A stretch of DNA of 64,000 bases, taken from JADGGV01 sp035715725. Its GTDB lineage: Bacteria; Gemmatimonadota; Gemmatimonadetes; Longimicrobiales; RSA9. Shown in pieces: positions 17,399 through 26,089 of the stretch. Position 1 is the first letter of the stretch. Every line of letters begins with the position of its first letter. The notes under the pieces were generated by a model. That model searched no databases and had not been told where the DNA came from. It saw nothing but the letters and a program-made list of their open reading frames with translations. The position numbers were made by a program, and so were the translations under genes. The stretch lies in contig DASTKT010000205.1 in the NCBI GenBank assembly GCA_035715725.1, forward strand, positions 4,116 through 68,115, written 5' to 3'.

Positions 17399-17838
17399 GG
17401 GCGCCTCCTGGGGTGACGCGGGGCTGCCGGCCGATCTCGGCGCCCGGCGGGCGCGCGGCCGCGGCCGGCACCCCGGCATTGCGCAGCGAGGCGGGAATTT
17501 CCGTCACGCGGGCGGGGAGGGAGCGGGAGCAGGCGCTCGCGCGGTCGTCGTCCGGGAACGGAGACACGGACGGCACGGAGGACGGAGAGGTGTCACTGTG
17601 ACACTTCTGGACGTGGGGCCGCCCGCGGACATGAGGACGGGCTCGGGCTCGGGCTCCGCGCCGGCGGCGCTGGGCTCGCGCTCGAAACACCAACACAGGA
17701 GATCGAGATCGACACCGCTCCTGGAGCGGACGGCGCCCGGCGGGCCGCTCCCCACCGGGCGCTTCTACGATCCCCGGCAGATCTCGAACGCCCGGCCACG
17801 CTCCGCGGCTTCGCGGCTCCGATCGGGGATGCGCTGCC
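17399..17838. other. intergenic region between two minus-strand secreted-protein genes
   Basis: These 440 bases hold the 5' region of the lipoprotein gene and the 3' flank of the gene at 17839. Apart from the short palindrome at 17590-17604 I recognise nothing. There is no T-rich terminator hairpin. Confidence 0.45.
17590..17604. promoter_or_regulatory. 15-bp perfect palindrome, possible operator
   Basis: GTGTCAC at 17590-17596 and GTGACAC at 17598-17604 flank a single T. Such TGTCA-TGACA dyads are typical of dimeric regulator sites. It lies about 190 bases upstream of the minus-strand lipoprotein gene. The regulator is unknown. Confidence 0.4.
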
Positions 17839-19347
17839 TCACTTCAGCCGCACGCGCGCCAGCCGGATCCCGGCGGCGTCGCGCGTCGTCAGGTACACGA
17901 CCTTCCCTCGTCCGAACCCCGCCACCGTGTAGCCGGGCGGGATCTGGAGCCGGCTCACGAGCACGCCCGACCGATCGACGATGTCGAAGACGACGCCGCC
18001 GGGGACCGGCCGCGGCGGGAGCGTGCGGATCCACAGGTTGCCGTCCTGGTCGGCGCGGACCGAGCCGGGCGGGATCGGCGGCTTGTAGTCCGGCAGCTCC
18101 GAGGCGGGGAGCACGCTCACGGTGCGCATCGTCGGAGGCGGCGGGACGACGCCGCCGCCGATCGTGACCGGCGCCGGGAGACACGGCGTCGGCCCGCCCT
18201 GGAACGAGGGCACGGCGAACGGGACGGGCCCGGACGACGCCGGGAACGAGATCGGCTGCTGGCCGGGCGCGCACGCGTAGATGTAAGCGGGCGGGAAGCG
18301 GACGCCCGGCGGCAGGATCCAGTCCTTCGGGAAGCCGGGCGGGAGGACGTAGCCCTCCGGGACGGTGAAGCCGCGCGGGTACGCCCGGCCGTACTGGTTC
18401 ACCCACCGGATCATCATCGTCACGTAGCCCATCGTCGCCATCCGCTGCTGCGCCACCTTCACGGAGTCCGCGAGCCGGGCCTTGTCCTCGTCCGTCAGGC
18501 GCGTCCACTCGAACGGGAGCTTCGCGGACGAGGTGAGCGTGCCGTCGGGATTCAGGTACTCGATGCGGTAGTCGCGGCCCCGCACGAACGCGACGACGCC
18601 GTCGGGGAGCACCGCCCACTCGTCCGTGCGCGGCAGCGGATCGATCACGGGCTCGAACGTGAAGCGCCCCTCGACCGTGCGGCGGACGTTCACCGCGTTC
18701 CGCGGGATCCGGATCGAGCCGAGCGTGTCCGCGCGGCGCGTCTCCAGGTCGACCGCCACGACGAACGCCGAGTCGGGCGGCTGCGGGATGTAGGGGACGC
18801 CCGGCGGCGGCGCGACGCGCGGCCGCTGCGGCTGCGCCGGGATCCGGTAGACGACGCGGCCGCGGGCGTCCACGCCGGGCCCCGCCCCGCCCATCGTCAT
18901 CAGCCACGGCACGTCCTCCACCCGCCAGACCGAGCGGATCCGCGCGATCCTCGCCTGGGGGTCGAGCACCACGACCGCGTACGACGCGGGGTCGACGAAC
19001 AGCGTCGTGTCGCCACGGAACGGGATCAGCGCGCCGGGCTGCGTGCCGTACGCGTTCGCCACGTCGGAGAGCGAATCGAGCACGATGGCCACGACGCTCA
19101 GCGCCGTGTCCATGAGCAGCAGGCGACGTCGCCCGCCGTCGTTCACGAGCACGCGGCCATCCGGGAGCTCGCGCACGCCCAGGATCGAGCCGAGCCGCTC
19201 CGTCGAGAGCGCCGATGCCGTGGCGATGCGCTGGACCGGCGGGCCGACGGCCGGGCGCGGAGCGGCGGGCTCCTGCGCGAACACCGCCGCCGGAGCGGCC
19301 AGCGCGGCCGCGAGCCAGATCCAGCGCGGGAACGATGCGGTGCTCAT
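17839..19347 (-). CDS. secreted beta-propeller-like protein coupled to a TonB receptor
   Basis: The protein has 502 residues. The ATG at 19347 overlaps the receptor stop codon (ATGA). A signal peptide (residues 1-25, ending VFAQE) leads into repeated strands of the kind found in NHL/6-bladed propellers: LGSILGVRELPDGRVLVNDGG, VYRIPAQ, EWAVLPDGVVAFVRGRDYRIEYLNPDG and a final SVRADQDGNLWIRT. A Pro-rich stretch (about 345-420) interrupts the repeats. No catalytic motif is visible. Coupling to the receptor suggests a periplasmic or surface partner. Confidence 0.65.
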   Translation of the reverse strand: MSTASFPRWIWLAAALAAPAAVFAQEPAAPRPAVGPPVQRIATASALSTERLGSILGVRELPDGRVLVNDGGRRRLLLMDTALSVVAIVLDSLSDVANAYGTQPGALIPFRGDTTLFVDPASYAVVVLDPQARIARIRSVWRVEDVPWLMTMGGAGPGVDARGRVVYRIPAQPQRPRVAPPPGVPYIPQPPDSAFVVAVDLETRRADTLGSIRIPRNAVNVRRTVEGRFTFEPVIDPLPRTDEWAVLPDGVVAFVRGRDYRIEYLNPDGTLTSSAKLPFEWTRLTDEDKARLADSVKVAQQRMATMGYVTMMIRWVNQYGRAYPRGFTVPEGYVLPPGFPKDWILPPGVRFPPAYIYACAPGQQPISFPASSGPVPFAVPSFQGGPTPCLPAPVTIGGGVVPPPPTMRTVSVLPASELPDYKPPIPPGSVRADQDGNLWIRTLPPRPVPGGVVFDIVDRSGVLVSRLQIPPGYTVAGFGRGKVVYLTTRDAAGIRLARVRLK

Positions 19348-22300
19348 GGTCTCAGGACCGTGAACGACTCGCCGCCGAGGAATACGGGCCCCGGGCTCGT
19401 GAAGAACGGGACGCCTCCGCCCCCGCCGCCCACGTACAGCGGCGTGCCGTTCCGGATCAGGGCGAGGTAGCGCGGATCCAGGAGGTTCGTGACCGGCGCC
19501 GGGAGCTTCCGCCGCTGCCGCGTCGTCAGCAGCTCCCGCACGACCGGGACGATGCCGATCAGCATGTCCACCTGCGCGCGGCGGGCGACGAGGTAGCGGT
19601 CGTAGGCGTCGCCTTCGTCGAAGCGGGCCGGGAGCGCGGCGAGGTGGCGGAGCACGGGCGCCCAGAGCGAGTCGGCGCGGTAGGTGTAGCGGCGGTTCAT
19701 CGCCGCGATGCTGTCCGCCTGCAGCGCCGTGAGCGCGAGCGAGTCCTGCGCGCGCAGGATCGCGGGCAACGGGTTCGGCACGGCGCCGGACGTGAAGAAG
19801 CGGAGCATCCCCTCCGGGACGCGCGAGCCGGGGCGGCCGGGCGCCGAGCCGAGCTGCTGCGCGAGCATCTGCCGCTCGCGCGTCGGGCCGAGGTCGTAGC
19901 GGATCGACACGGTGAGCATGACCGGCGTGCGCAGCGTGAGGAGCTGCGGCCGCGTGGCGCCGAAGCGCGGATTCACCTCGTAGCGGAAGCGGCGGGCGTC
20001 CGGGTCGAAGCCGCGGACGTACAGCAGCGTCGGGTCCGGGAAGAAGCTCTGCCCCCACCCCCTCAGGTTGCCGGAGCCGTGCAGCAGCAGGTCCGCGGCG
20101 CCGAGCGGGTTCGCGAGCGAGAAGGAGAGCGCGCCGCGCTGCGGCATGCGGAACCGGGCGCGGTCGAGCGTGACGTTGAGCGACGCGCTCGAGCTCCACG
20201 GCCCGCGGCAGCTGTTGCGCCGGGCGATCGTGCCGAGCTGTCGCTCCAGGCACCGGGCCGTCCCGCCGGGGGCGGTCTGGAGGAGCCGGTACATCCCCTC
20301 CGCGACGGCCGGATCGCCGTCGCCCAGGGGGATGTGGATGTAGGCCCGATCATTCGCGTAGCCGTCGCCGTTCACGTCCCCGGCGATGCTCGGGGTGAAC
20401 GCGAACCCCGAGCGGAACCAGCCGTTCCAGCTCACCTCGACGGCGCGGAAGAAGTCGTAGCGCAGCGAGTAGCTGACCTGGTGCGCGCCCTGCCCGGAGG
20501 CCGCCCACTCCACCTCGAGCGGGTTTCCCGCCGTGCTGCCGAAGCCGGAGACCTGCTCGCGGACGCGGGAGTACGTGTAGCCGACGCTCCAGCCGAACCG
20601 GCTCGGGCCGCGCGGGATCGGCGAGAGGTAGAGTCCGAGCTGCGCCGAGCGCGAGCGCAGGTCGGAGCGCAGCTCCGTGACCCGAGCGAACGCCGGCGAG
20701 ACCCGCGCATCGCGGAACGCGACGCTCCCCGTGGCGGGGACGATGCTCGCCGGCTCGACGTAGACCGGGCGCCCGTCGTCGGCCAGCGTGAAGCGGGCGG
20801 CGGGGCGGAAGTTCAGGTCGACGAAGCGCGGCTGGTGGAGGTTCAGCGAGTAGGTGCCGTCGACGTGCAGCGAGAAGCGGCCGTCGAGGACGCTCCCGCT
20901 CCACGACAGGTTCGAGCGCACCGATTTCGGCGGCGCGAAGCCGGGCGCGAACAGCGTCACGTTCGGCGCCGGGTCCGCGAACACCGTCCCGGTCGTGCCA
21001 TCCGCGCAGCGGTCCGGGATCGCCGCCGCGTCGCGCGCATAGGCGGCCCAGTCCGGGACCGGCACGGCCGGGCCCACGCAGACGAGCTGCTGCGCGCCGC
21101 CGGGGAGCCCGGTGTTGTCGAGCGCGCCGCCGAGCTGCCCCGCGCCGGCACCGCTCGCGAAGACGCCGATGCCGCCGCGGATCACCGCCCGCGGCCCGCG
21201 CATCGCGCCCGCGAAGCTGGCGATCTCCCGCGCCTGACCGACCGTCCAGGAGAAGCCGATGCGCGGGCTGAAGACGAGCCGCGCGGGCACGCGGTCGTTC
21301 CGCAGCCCGAAGGTGGATTCGACGAGCGGGTTGAACGCCGGCGTCGCCGTGTAGCGGCTGGCGTCCAGCCGCATACCGTACTGGAACTGCAGGTCCGCGG
21401 TGCGGCGGTAGGAGTCGCCAAGCGAGAGCGAGCCGCCGAGCTGGCCGGTGGCGCGCCGGCGCGTCGAGAGCGTGCGGTTGAACCACGCCGGGCGGCCGGC
21501 CTCGAGGTCTTCCAGCGAGTTGAACGTGAAGGAGCCCAGCCGGTTCGAGCGCTGCTCCTGCGTATTCCCGCTGAACCGGAGCTCGGTCGCGAGCTTGATG
21601 CGGTGCTTGTTCGCGTTGTCGAACCAGGACAGCGTGTTCTGGAACGTGGCGGCGGTCGCGCGCGAGGCGAAGCCGAGGCCCTGCCCGCCGCCGAACGTCA
21701 GGCTCTGCACGCCGCTCCCGCCATCGGCGAAGACCGAGCTCACCCGGACGCGGCCGCCGGGGAGGTCGAGGTACGGGTCGTCGGAGTCGTGGGAGAGGTC
21801 GAGGCCGGCCGACGTCTCGCTCAGCACCATGCCGAAGTAGCCGCTGTGCCGCGCCTGCACCCCCGCGCCCCAGCCGGTGTGCTCGCCGCCGGCGGTCTCG
21901 AGCGCGAGCGGCTGGACGCCGCCGACGCCGACCGGCGCCTGCCGCCGCCAGTTGCCGTTGAACGTGAGCCCGAACGCCTGGCCGCTCGACGAGCCGGGCG
22001 GCGCGAAGTCGATGCCGCCGAAGATGGAGCCGGTGTCGCTCACGCGGCTCGATCGCGCCCGGCCGGCGGCCGTCGGGATCCCCTCCCGCCCCAGGATCCC
22101 CACGAGCCGCGACACCGAGTCCGCCGCCACGCCCGCCGTCCGCAGCCCCAGCGCATCCGTGCTGAGCAGCGTGTGGCTCTCGCTCGACTGCCGGCCGAGC
22201 TGGTACGAGACGTTGTAGAACGCCTTGTTCGGGCGGATCGGCCCCGAGGCCATCCCACCGAGCGAGACGCCCGTGTAGTCGCTCCCCAGCGCCTGCCCCG

Positions 22301-23111
22301 CCCGGTCCGTCCACTGCACCTGCGGCGAGGTCAGCACGAGGCTCATCCCCCGGCTGCGGAAGTTCGAGCCGCCCCGCGAGACGATGTCGAAGTTCGCGCC
22401 GCTGAATCCGCCTCGCGAGGGATCGTAGGGCGACGTCGTGAGCGAGCTGGAGATCGTCGCGTCCCGCGGCAGGCTGCTCATCCCGGCCGGCATGCCGTTC
22501 AGCGTGACGCTGTTCTGGTCCGCGTCCAGCCCGAGCACCGAGAAGCCGTCCGCCTCGCCGTCCAGCCCCGGAACGAGCAGCACGCCGGGAAGCGACGCCG
22601 CCATCGCCGCGACGTCGCCCCGCAGCTCCGGCGGGAGCGCGTCCGCGGCGACCGGCCGCTCCGTCCCGCCCACGTCCGGCGTCCGCGCGTAGCGGCTGAC
22701 CCGCTCCCGCACCGGCGCCACCACCACCAACGAGTCGATCTGCACCGGCGCGAGCCGCGCATCCGCGACCAGCACGTCCTCGTCCGCCAGACGCTTGATC
22801 TCGAACTGCCGGAACGCGTAGCCGAACAGCGCGTAGCCCATGATGTAATCGCCGGGACCCCCCGGGAACGCGATCTGGAACGTCCCCCGCGCGTTCGTCT
22901 GCGCCTCGCGCGTCACGTTCCCGGGAAGCGACGTCGCCGTGACACGCACCCCCGCCAGCGGCTGCCCGTCCAGCCCCGTCACCCGCCCGCGGATCACGTC
23001 CGTCTGCGCGGCCAGTCCGGCGGGCGCGGCGGCGAGCACGGCGAGCGCGAGTGCCGCGGCGAGCACCGTTGGAATTCGACGTCGGGCGGTGGGATCGACC
23101 AGGAAACGCAT
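19344..23111 (-). CDS. TonB-dependent outer-membrane receptor with carboxypeptidase-regulatory-like domain
   Basis: The protein has 1255 residues. I chose the ATG at 23111 because a signal peptide begins there (cleavage near GLAAQ). A CarboxypepD_reg-like domain follows (GRVTGLDGQPLAGVRVTATS, about 40-125), then a plug-like region with VLGLDADQNSVTLNGM and ANFDIVSRGG, and a long beta-barrel with many aromatic strand ends. It lacks a clear TonB box and is shorter in plug homology than SusC proteins, resembling the OmpA-related/Oar-like receptors. A promoter lies 100 bases upstream. Its gene overlaps the next by four bases. Substrate unknown. Confidence 0.8.
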   Translation of the reverse strand: MRFLVDPTARRRIPTVLAAALALAVLAAAPAGLAAQTDVIRGRVTGLDGQPLAGVRVTATSLPGNVTREAQTNARGTFQIAFPGGPGDYIMGYALFGYAFRQFEIKRLADEDVLVADARLAPVQIDSLVVVAPVRERVSRYARTPDVGGTERPVAADALPPELRGDVAAMAASLPGVLLVPGLDGEADGFSVLGLDADQNSVTLNGMPAGMSSLPRDATISSSLTTSPYDPSRGGFSGANFDIVSRGGSNFRSRGMSLVLTSPQVQWTDRAGQALGSDYTGVSLGGMASGPIRPNKAFYNVSYQLGRQSSESHTLLSTDALGLRTAGVAADSVSRLVGILGREGIPTAAGRARSSRVSDTGSIFGGIDFAPPGSSSGQAFGLTFNGNWRRQAPVGVGGVQPLALETAGGEHTGWGAGVQARHSGYFGMVLSETSAGLDLSHDSDDPYLDLPGGRVRVSSVFADGGSGVQSLTFGGGQGLGFASRATAATFQNTLSWFDNANKHRIKLATELRFSGNTQEQRSNRLGSFTFNSLEDLEAGRPAWFNRTLSTRRRATGQLGGSLSLGDSYRRTADLQFQYGMRLDASRYTATPAFNPLVESTFGLRNDRVPARLVFSPRIGFSWTVGQAREIASFAGAMRGPRAVIRGGIGVFASGAGAGQLGGALDNTGLPGGAQQLVCVGPAVPVPDWAAYARDAAAIPDRCADGTTGTVFADPAPNVTLFAPGFAPPKSVRSNLSWSGSVLDGRFSLHVDGTYSLNLHQPRFVDLNFRPAARFTLADDGRPVYVEPASIVPATGSVAFRDARVSPAFARVTELRSDLRSRSAQLGLYLSPIPRGPSRFGWSVGYTYSRVREQVSGFGSTAGNPLEVEWAASGQGAHQVSYSLRYDFFRAVEVSWNGWFRSGFAFTPSIAGDVNGDGYANDRAYIHIPLGDGDPAVAEGMYRLLQTAPGGTARCLERQLGTIARRNSCRGPWSSSASLNVTLDRARFRMPQRGALSFSLANPLGAADLLLHGSGNLRGWGQSFFPDPTLLYVRGFDPDARRFRYEVNPRFGATRPQLLTLRTPVMLTVSIRYDLGPTRERQMLAQQLGSAPGRPGSRVPEGMLRFFTSGAVPNPLPAILRAQDSLALTALQADSIAAMNRRYTYRADSLWAPVLRHLAALPARFDEGDAYDRYLVARRAQVDMLIGIVPVVRELLTTRQRRKLPAPVTNLLDPRYLALIRNGTPLYVGGGGGGVPFFTSPGPVFLGGESFTVLRP

Positions 23112-23210
23112 TGTGGTCCCGGCAGAATCGTTATGGGGAGGACCGGAATGCAGTGTGACGGGCGGCGCATGTGGATGGCTCGCGACCATCGCGCGGATGG
23201 TCGAGAGGAA

Positions 23211-23239
23211 AGTATGCCGCAGTCAGTCGCTAAAGACAA
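23211..23239 (-). promoter_or_regulatory. sigma-70-type promoter of the TonB receptor operon
   Basis: On the minus strand, TTGTCT (23239-23234) and CATACT (23216-23211) are separated by exactly 17 bases. Transcription would begin near 23204, about 93 bases before the receptor ATG. Confidence 0.55.
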
Positions 23240-23277
23240 GCGTGACACCAGGCCCGGAAAATCCGTTCGTTCGTTCC

Positions 23278-23372
23278 CGCCTCCGCCTCCGCGCCCGCCT
23301 CCGCCTCCGGCAGTTCCCGGAGCCGCATTCGCATCCGCGCCCGCATTCGCATTCGCATTCGCATTCGCATGC
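23278..23372. repeat. two adjacent hexanucleotide arrays
   Basis: CGCCTC units run from 23278 to 23310 (five units, one variant). GCATTC units run from 23325 to 23372 (eight units, three variants). They lie upstream of the receptor promoter, inside the 487-base gap 23112-23598. No gene is present in this gap. Confidence 0.75.
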
Positions 23373-23518
23373 GAACAGGAGGCACGGCAGACCGGCGTCG
23401 GGAATGCCGATCCGCACGGCACCACATCGGAGGCGGAACGGATCGGGCCTCGGATGACTCGCCGCGGCGAATGCGCCGACCCTCGCGGGGACCTCCCGGG
23501 CATGCCGGCGCTCCCGGC

Positions 23519-23568
23519 CCGGCGCGTCAAGCGGCGCCCGCGCACCCTCCCGCCGCTTGACGCGCCGG
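23519..23568. repeat. perfect 18-bp inverted repeat overlapping the tRNA promoter
   Basis: The arm 23519-23536 is exactly complementary to 23551-23568, with a 14-base loop. The right arm contains the whole -35 hexamer of the tRNA promoter (23557-23562). As RNA it would be a very stable hairpin, but no T tract follows. Confidence 0.8.
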
Positions 23569-23585
23569 CCGTTTCAACATATATT
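23557..23585 (+). promoter_or_regulatory. sigma-70-type promoter of the initiator tRNA gene
   Basis: TTGACG (23557-23562) and TATATT (23580-23585) are 17 bases apart, close to consensus on both sides. The tRNA begins 13 bases after the -10 box, so the primary transcript has a leader of only a few bases. Confidence 0.8.
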
Positions 23586-23598
23586 GAAGTACGACGAT

Positions 23599-23672
<74 letters not shown>

Positions 23673-24096
23673 TGCGCAGGTGGCGGAAGGCTCGCCATTT
23701 TGAGCCGACACCACGGAAGCCGGCACTCGAGCCCGGAGCGGAAGCCAGGCCCTGCGGAAGGGTAGGCCGAAGCTCACGGGGCGGGCGCCAAGAGTTCAAG
23801 GACTCGGGTCTTCAAAACACGCTTTCCGCCGTCTGCGTCACAGCCCGCCTCGTGCGGGCTTTTTTCGTATCCATGTGTGGCCGCCGCGCTCGCGGCGTCC
23901 GCGGACGACCTCCCGGTTCTGCTGCCGTTTGCGGGGCTGCGCGCATGCGGCGCATCGGGCAGAACCGCTCGAGGAATCCCGCGACGATGCCGGCTGCCGC
24001 CTGCGCGGCGCCAGTGTGGCGCCAGAGGGATCGGCGCATCGCGGCGGGATGCGGGATTTCTCCAGCCGCGGCGCCGCCACTCGACGCCGAGTGGGG
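23673..24096 (+). other. region downstream of the tRNA, no gene recognised
   Basis: Apart from the terminator at 23842-23866, I see no second tRNA, small RNA or protein-like frame. A stretch around 23790-23815 contains TTCAA-type words reminiscent of tRNA loops, but no cloverleaf can be folded. Confidence 0.5.
23842..23866 (+). terminator. rho-independent terminator
   Basis: A 7-bp stem AGCCCGC/GCGGGCT with the loop CTCGT is followed directly by a run of T. It probably ends the tRNA transcript. Confidence 0.85.
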
Positions 24097-24206
24097 GATA
24101 GCTTGGTAAGCTCGGCATAGTTTCCTCAAACCCCGACCGTTCCCCGCCGCACCGTATTTGCAGCTCTCGCGATAGATTGGTAAGTTACGGTAAGATTCCT
24201 CAACTT
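24097..24206 (+). repeat. duplicated 35-nt motif upstream of the AAA ATPase gene
   Basis: 24097-24131 and 24171-24206 share GATAG-TTGGTAAG, a central GG-A-AG and TTCCTCAA, with a period of 74 bases. GGTAAG occurs once in the first copy and twice in the second. The motif is AT-richer than the surroundings. The second copy ends 34 bases before the ATPase start codon, so these could be operator or promoter elements. Confidence 0.6.
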
Positions 24207-24239
24207 CGCACGCGCCCTCACCCTCGTTCCAGCGGCCCC

Positions 24240-25448
24240 ATGGATCCGCTCAAGAACCCGTTCGCCCCCGGTGCCGGCGCGCCGCCGCCCGAGCTGGCCG
24301 GCCGAGAGGAGATTATCCAGGCGGCGACGATCGCCCTGCACCGGATCCGGATGGGCCGTCCGGAGAAGAGCCAGTTCCTCCTTGGGCTCCGGGGCGTGGG
24401 GAAGACCGTTCTCTTGAACCGGATCGCGGAGCTCGCCGAGGAGATCGGCTATCTTGTCGTGCCGCTGGAGGCACCGGAGGGGCAGCGCTTGCCCCAGTAT
24501 CTCGCGCCGGGTCTGAAGAGCACGCTCCTGCGGCTCAGTCGGGTCGAGCGAGCCAAGGAGTACGCCGGGAAGGCGATGAGTGCGCTGCGCGGCTTCGCCA
24601 GCGTCTTCAAGGTTTCCATCGGCGAGGTGGAGATCGGCGTGAGCGAACCCCCGCTCGCCGACAGCGGCAACCTGGAGGTGGACCTCCCGGAGCTGCTATT
24701 GGCGACGGCGCAGGCGGCGAAGGCGGCCGGAACGAGCGTCTCGCTCTTCGTGGACGAGGTCCAGTATCTGAGCGAGGAGGATCTCCGGGGGCTCATCGTG
24801 GCGCTCCACCGGATCGCCCAACGAGGACTTCCGCTCGTCCTCTTCGGCGCCGGTCTCCCGCAGGTTGCGGCCCTGGCCGGCGATGCCAAGTCGTACGCGG
24901 AGCGGTTGTTCGACTACCCCGACGTCGGGGCGCTGGCGGAGCCGGCGGCGAGGACGGCGGTCCGGGCGCCCGTGCTCGACGAGGGAGCAGGGATCGAGGA
25001 CGACGCGCTCGATCGAATCGTCCGGCTGACGCGCGGCTACCCGTACTTCCTCCAGGAGTGGGGAAAGCACACCTGGAACACGGCGCCCCGCTCCCCCATC
25101 ACCATGGCCGATGTCGAGGCCGCGAGCCGGGCCGCGACGGAGGCGCTGGACAAGAATTTCTTCCGGGTCCGCTTCGATCGGCTGACGCCCCGGGAGCAGG
25201 AATACCTGCGCGCGATGGCCGAGCTCGGTGCCGGCCCTCACCGGTCGGGCACGATCGCCGAGAAGCTCGGCACCACGGTCGAAAAGATGGGCCCGCTCCG
25301 GAGCGGCCTCATCAAGAAAGGGATGATCTGGAGCCCGGCCCACGGGGACACAGCGTTTACGGTCCCCATGTTCGACGAGTTCATGCGTCGCGCCATTCCC
25401 ACCTGGCCTGCCGCCGCGCCCGCGAAGCCGCGGAAGAGGAGGTCGTGA
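24240..25448 (+). CDS. orphan AAA ATPase with winged-helix-like C terminus
   Basis: The protein has 402 residues. Walker A is GLRGVGKT (residues 49-56). Walker B is SLFVDEVQ (VDE at 171-173). A sensor region follows in LVLFGAGLPQ. The C-terminal third contains RLTPREQEYLRAMAELG...TIAEKLGT, a winged-helix-like DNA-binding segment. This is the Orc1/Cdc6-like archaeal ATPase group of bacterial stand-alone ATPases. I chose the ATG at 24240, since the upstream extension crosses the repeat motif. It sits alone beside a tRNA gene, which would fit acquisition as a cargo gene. Cellular role unknown. Confidence 0.78.
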   Translation: MDPLKNPFAPGAGAPPPELAGREEIIQAATIALHRIRMGRPEKSQFLLGLRGVGKTVLLNRIAELAEEIGYLVVPLEAPEGQRLPQYLAPGLKSTLLRLSRVERAKEYAGKAMSALRGFASVFKVSIGEVEIGVSEPPLADSGNLEVDLPELLLATAQAAKAAGTSVSLFVDEVQYLSEEDLRGLIVALHRIAQRGLPLVLFGAGLPQVAALAGDAKSYAERLFDYPDVGALAEPAARTAVRAPVLDEGAGIEDDALDRIVRLTRGYPYFLQEWGKHTWNTAPRSPITMADVEAASRAATEALDKNFFRVRFDRLTPREQEYLRAMAELGAGPHRSGTIAEKLGTTVEKMGPLRSGLIKKGMIWSPAHGDTAFTVPMFDEFMRRAIPTWPAAAPAKPRKRRS

Positions 25449-25776
25449 GCGCGCGGCGCCGCAGATGGGGCATTCCGACGAAGTAGCGCCGGGTGTCGCT
25501 ATCGGGGCCAGCCGGTGGATCGAGTCGGCGGGACGCCCCAGGGATAACTTCGTCGCCTTGCCATCGACCCTCCACGCTCGATCGATCTCGCGCGGATTGC
25601 CGGAAAGTGCGCATACGTGAGCCGGCCCCGCCGCTCCGCCGCGGACCTCGGCGGACGAACCTGGCCAACCGGACGACCGCGGAGCCAGATTGGCGCCGGC
25701 TCCGGCTCGCGCCGGAGCGGATCCCACGCCGGTCGTCCCGCACGCGCTCCCGCTCACTCCTTCCGCGAGGTGCCCC
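25449..25776. other. intergenic region, nothing recognised
   Basis: These 328 bases lie between the ATPase gene and the EthD gene. Readable frames are Arg/Pro-rich and not protein-like. No terminator hairpin with a T tract is visible. Confidence 0.5.
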
Positions 25777-26085
25777 ATGGCGAAGCTCCTCGTCCTGTAC
25801 CCTCCTCCGACGGACGCCTCCACGTTCGAGCGCCGCTACCGCGTCGAGCATGCGCCGATGGTGCACGAGAAGATGCCCGGGCTGCGGAAGTTCGCCGCGG
25901 GCCGGGTCGTCGGCTCGCCGGCGGGCGAGGCGCCCTATGCCCGGGTCGCCGAGCTGACGTTCGACTCCATGGAGGCGCTGCAGTCGGCGCTGTCGTCGTC
26001 GGCCGGACAGGCCGTCGTCGCGCATGGGTTGGAGATCTCGACCGGCGGCCCGATGACGGTGCTGATCGTGGAGGAGGACCGCTGA
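25777..26085 (+). CDS. EthD-family dimeric alpha/beta-barrel protein
   Basis: The protein has 102 residues. The ATG at 25777 is preceded by GAGG. The pattern LLVLYPPPTDASTFERRYRVEHAP followed by MPGLRKF and ending in a strand (MTVLIVEED) is that of EthD-like proteins, where the YxxxHxP segment is conserved. Relatives bind small aromatic or ether substrates or simply dimerise; a specific role cannot be given. It is convergent with the deacetylase gene, with only four bases between the stops. Confidence 0.8.
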   Translation: MAKLLVLYPPPTDASTFERRYRVEHAPMVHEKMPGLRKFAAGRVVGSPAGEAPYARVAELTFDSMEALQSALSSSAGQAVVAHGLEISTGGPMTVLIVEEDR

Positions 26086-26089
26086 GCGC

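Noticed and set aside
23760..23825. possible second tRNA or selenocysteine tRNA after tRNA-Met
   Set aside because: Anticodon-loop-like words occur but no acceptor, D or T stem can be paired.
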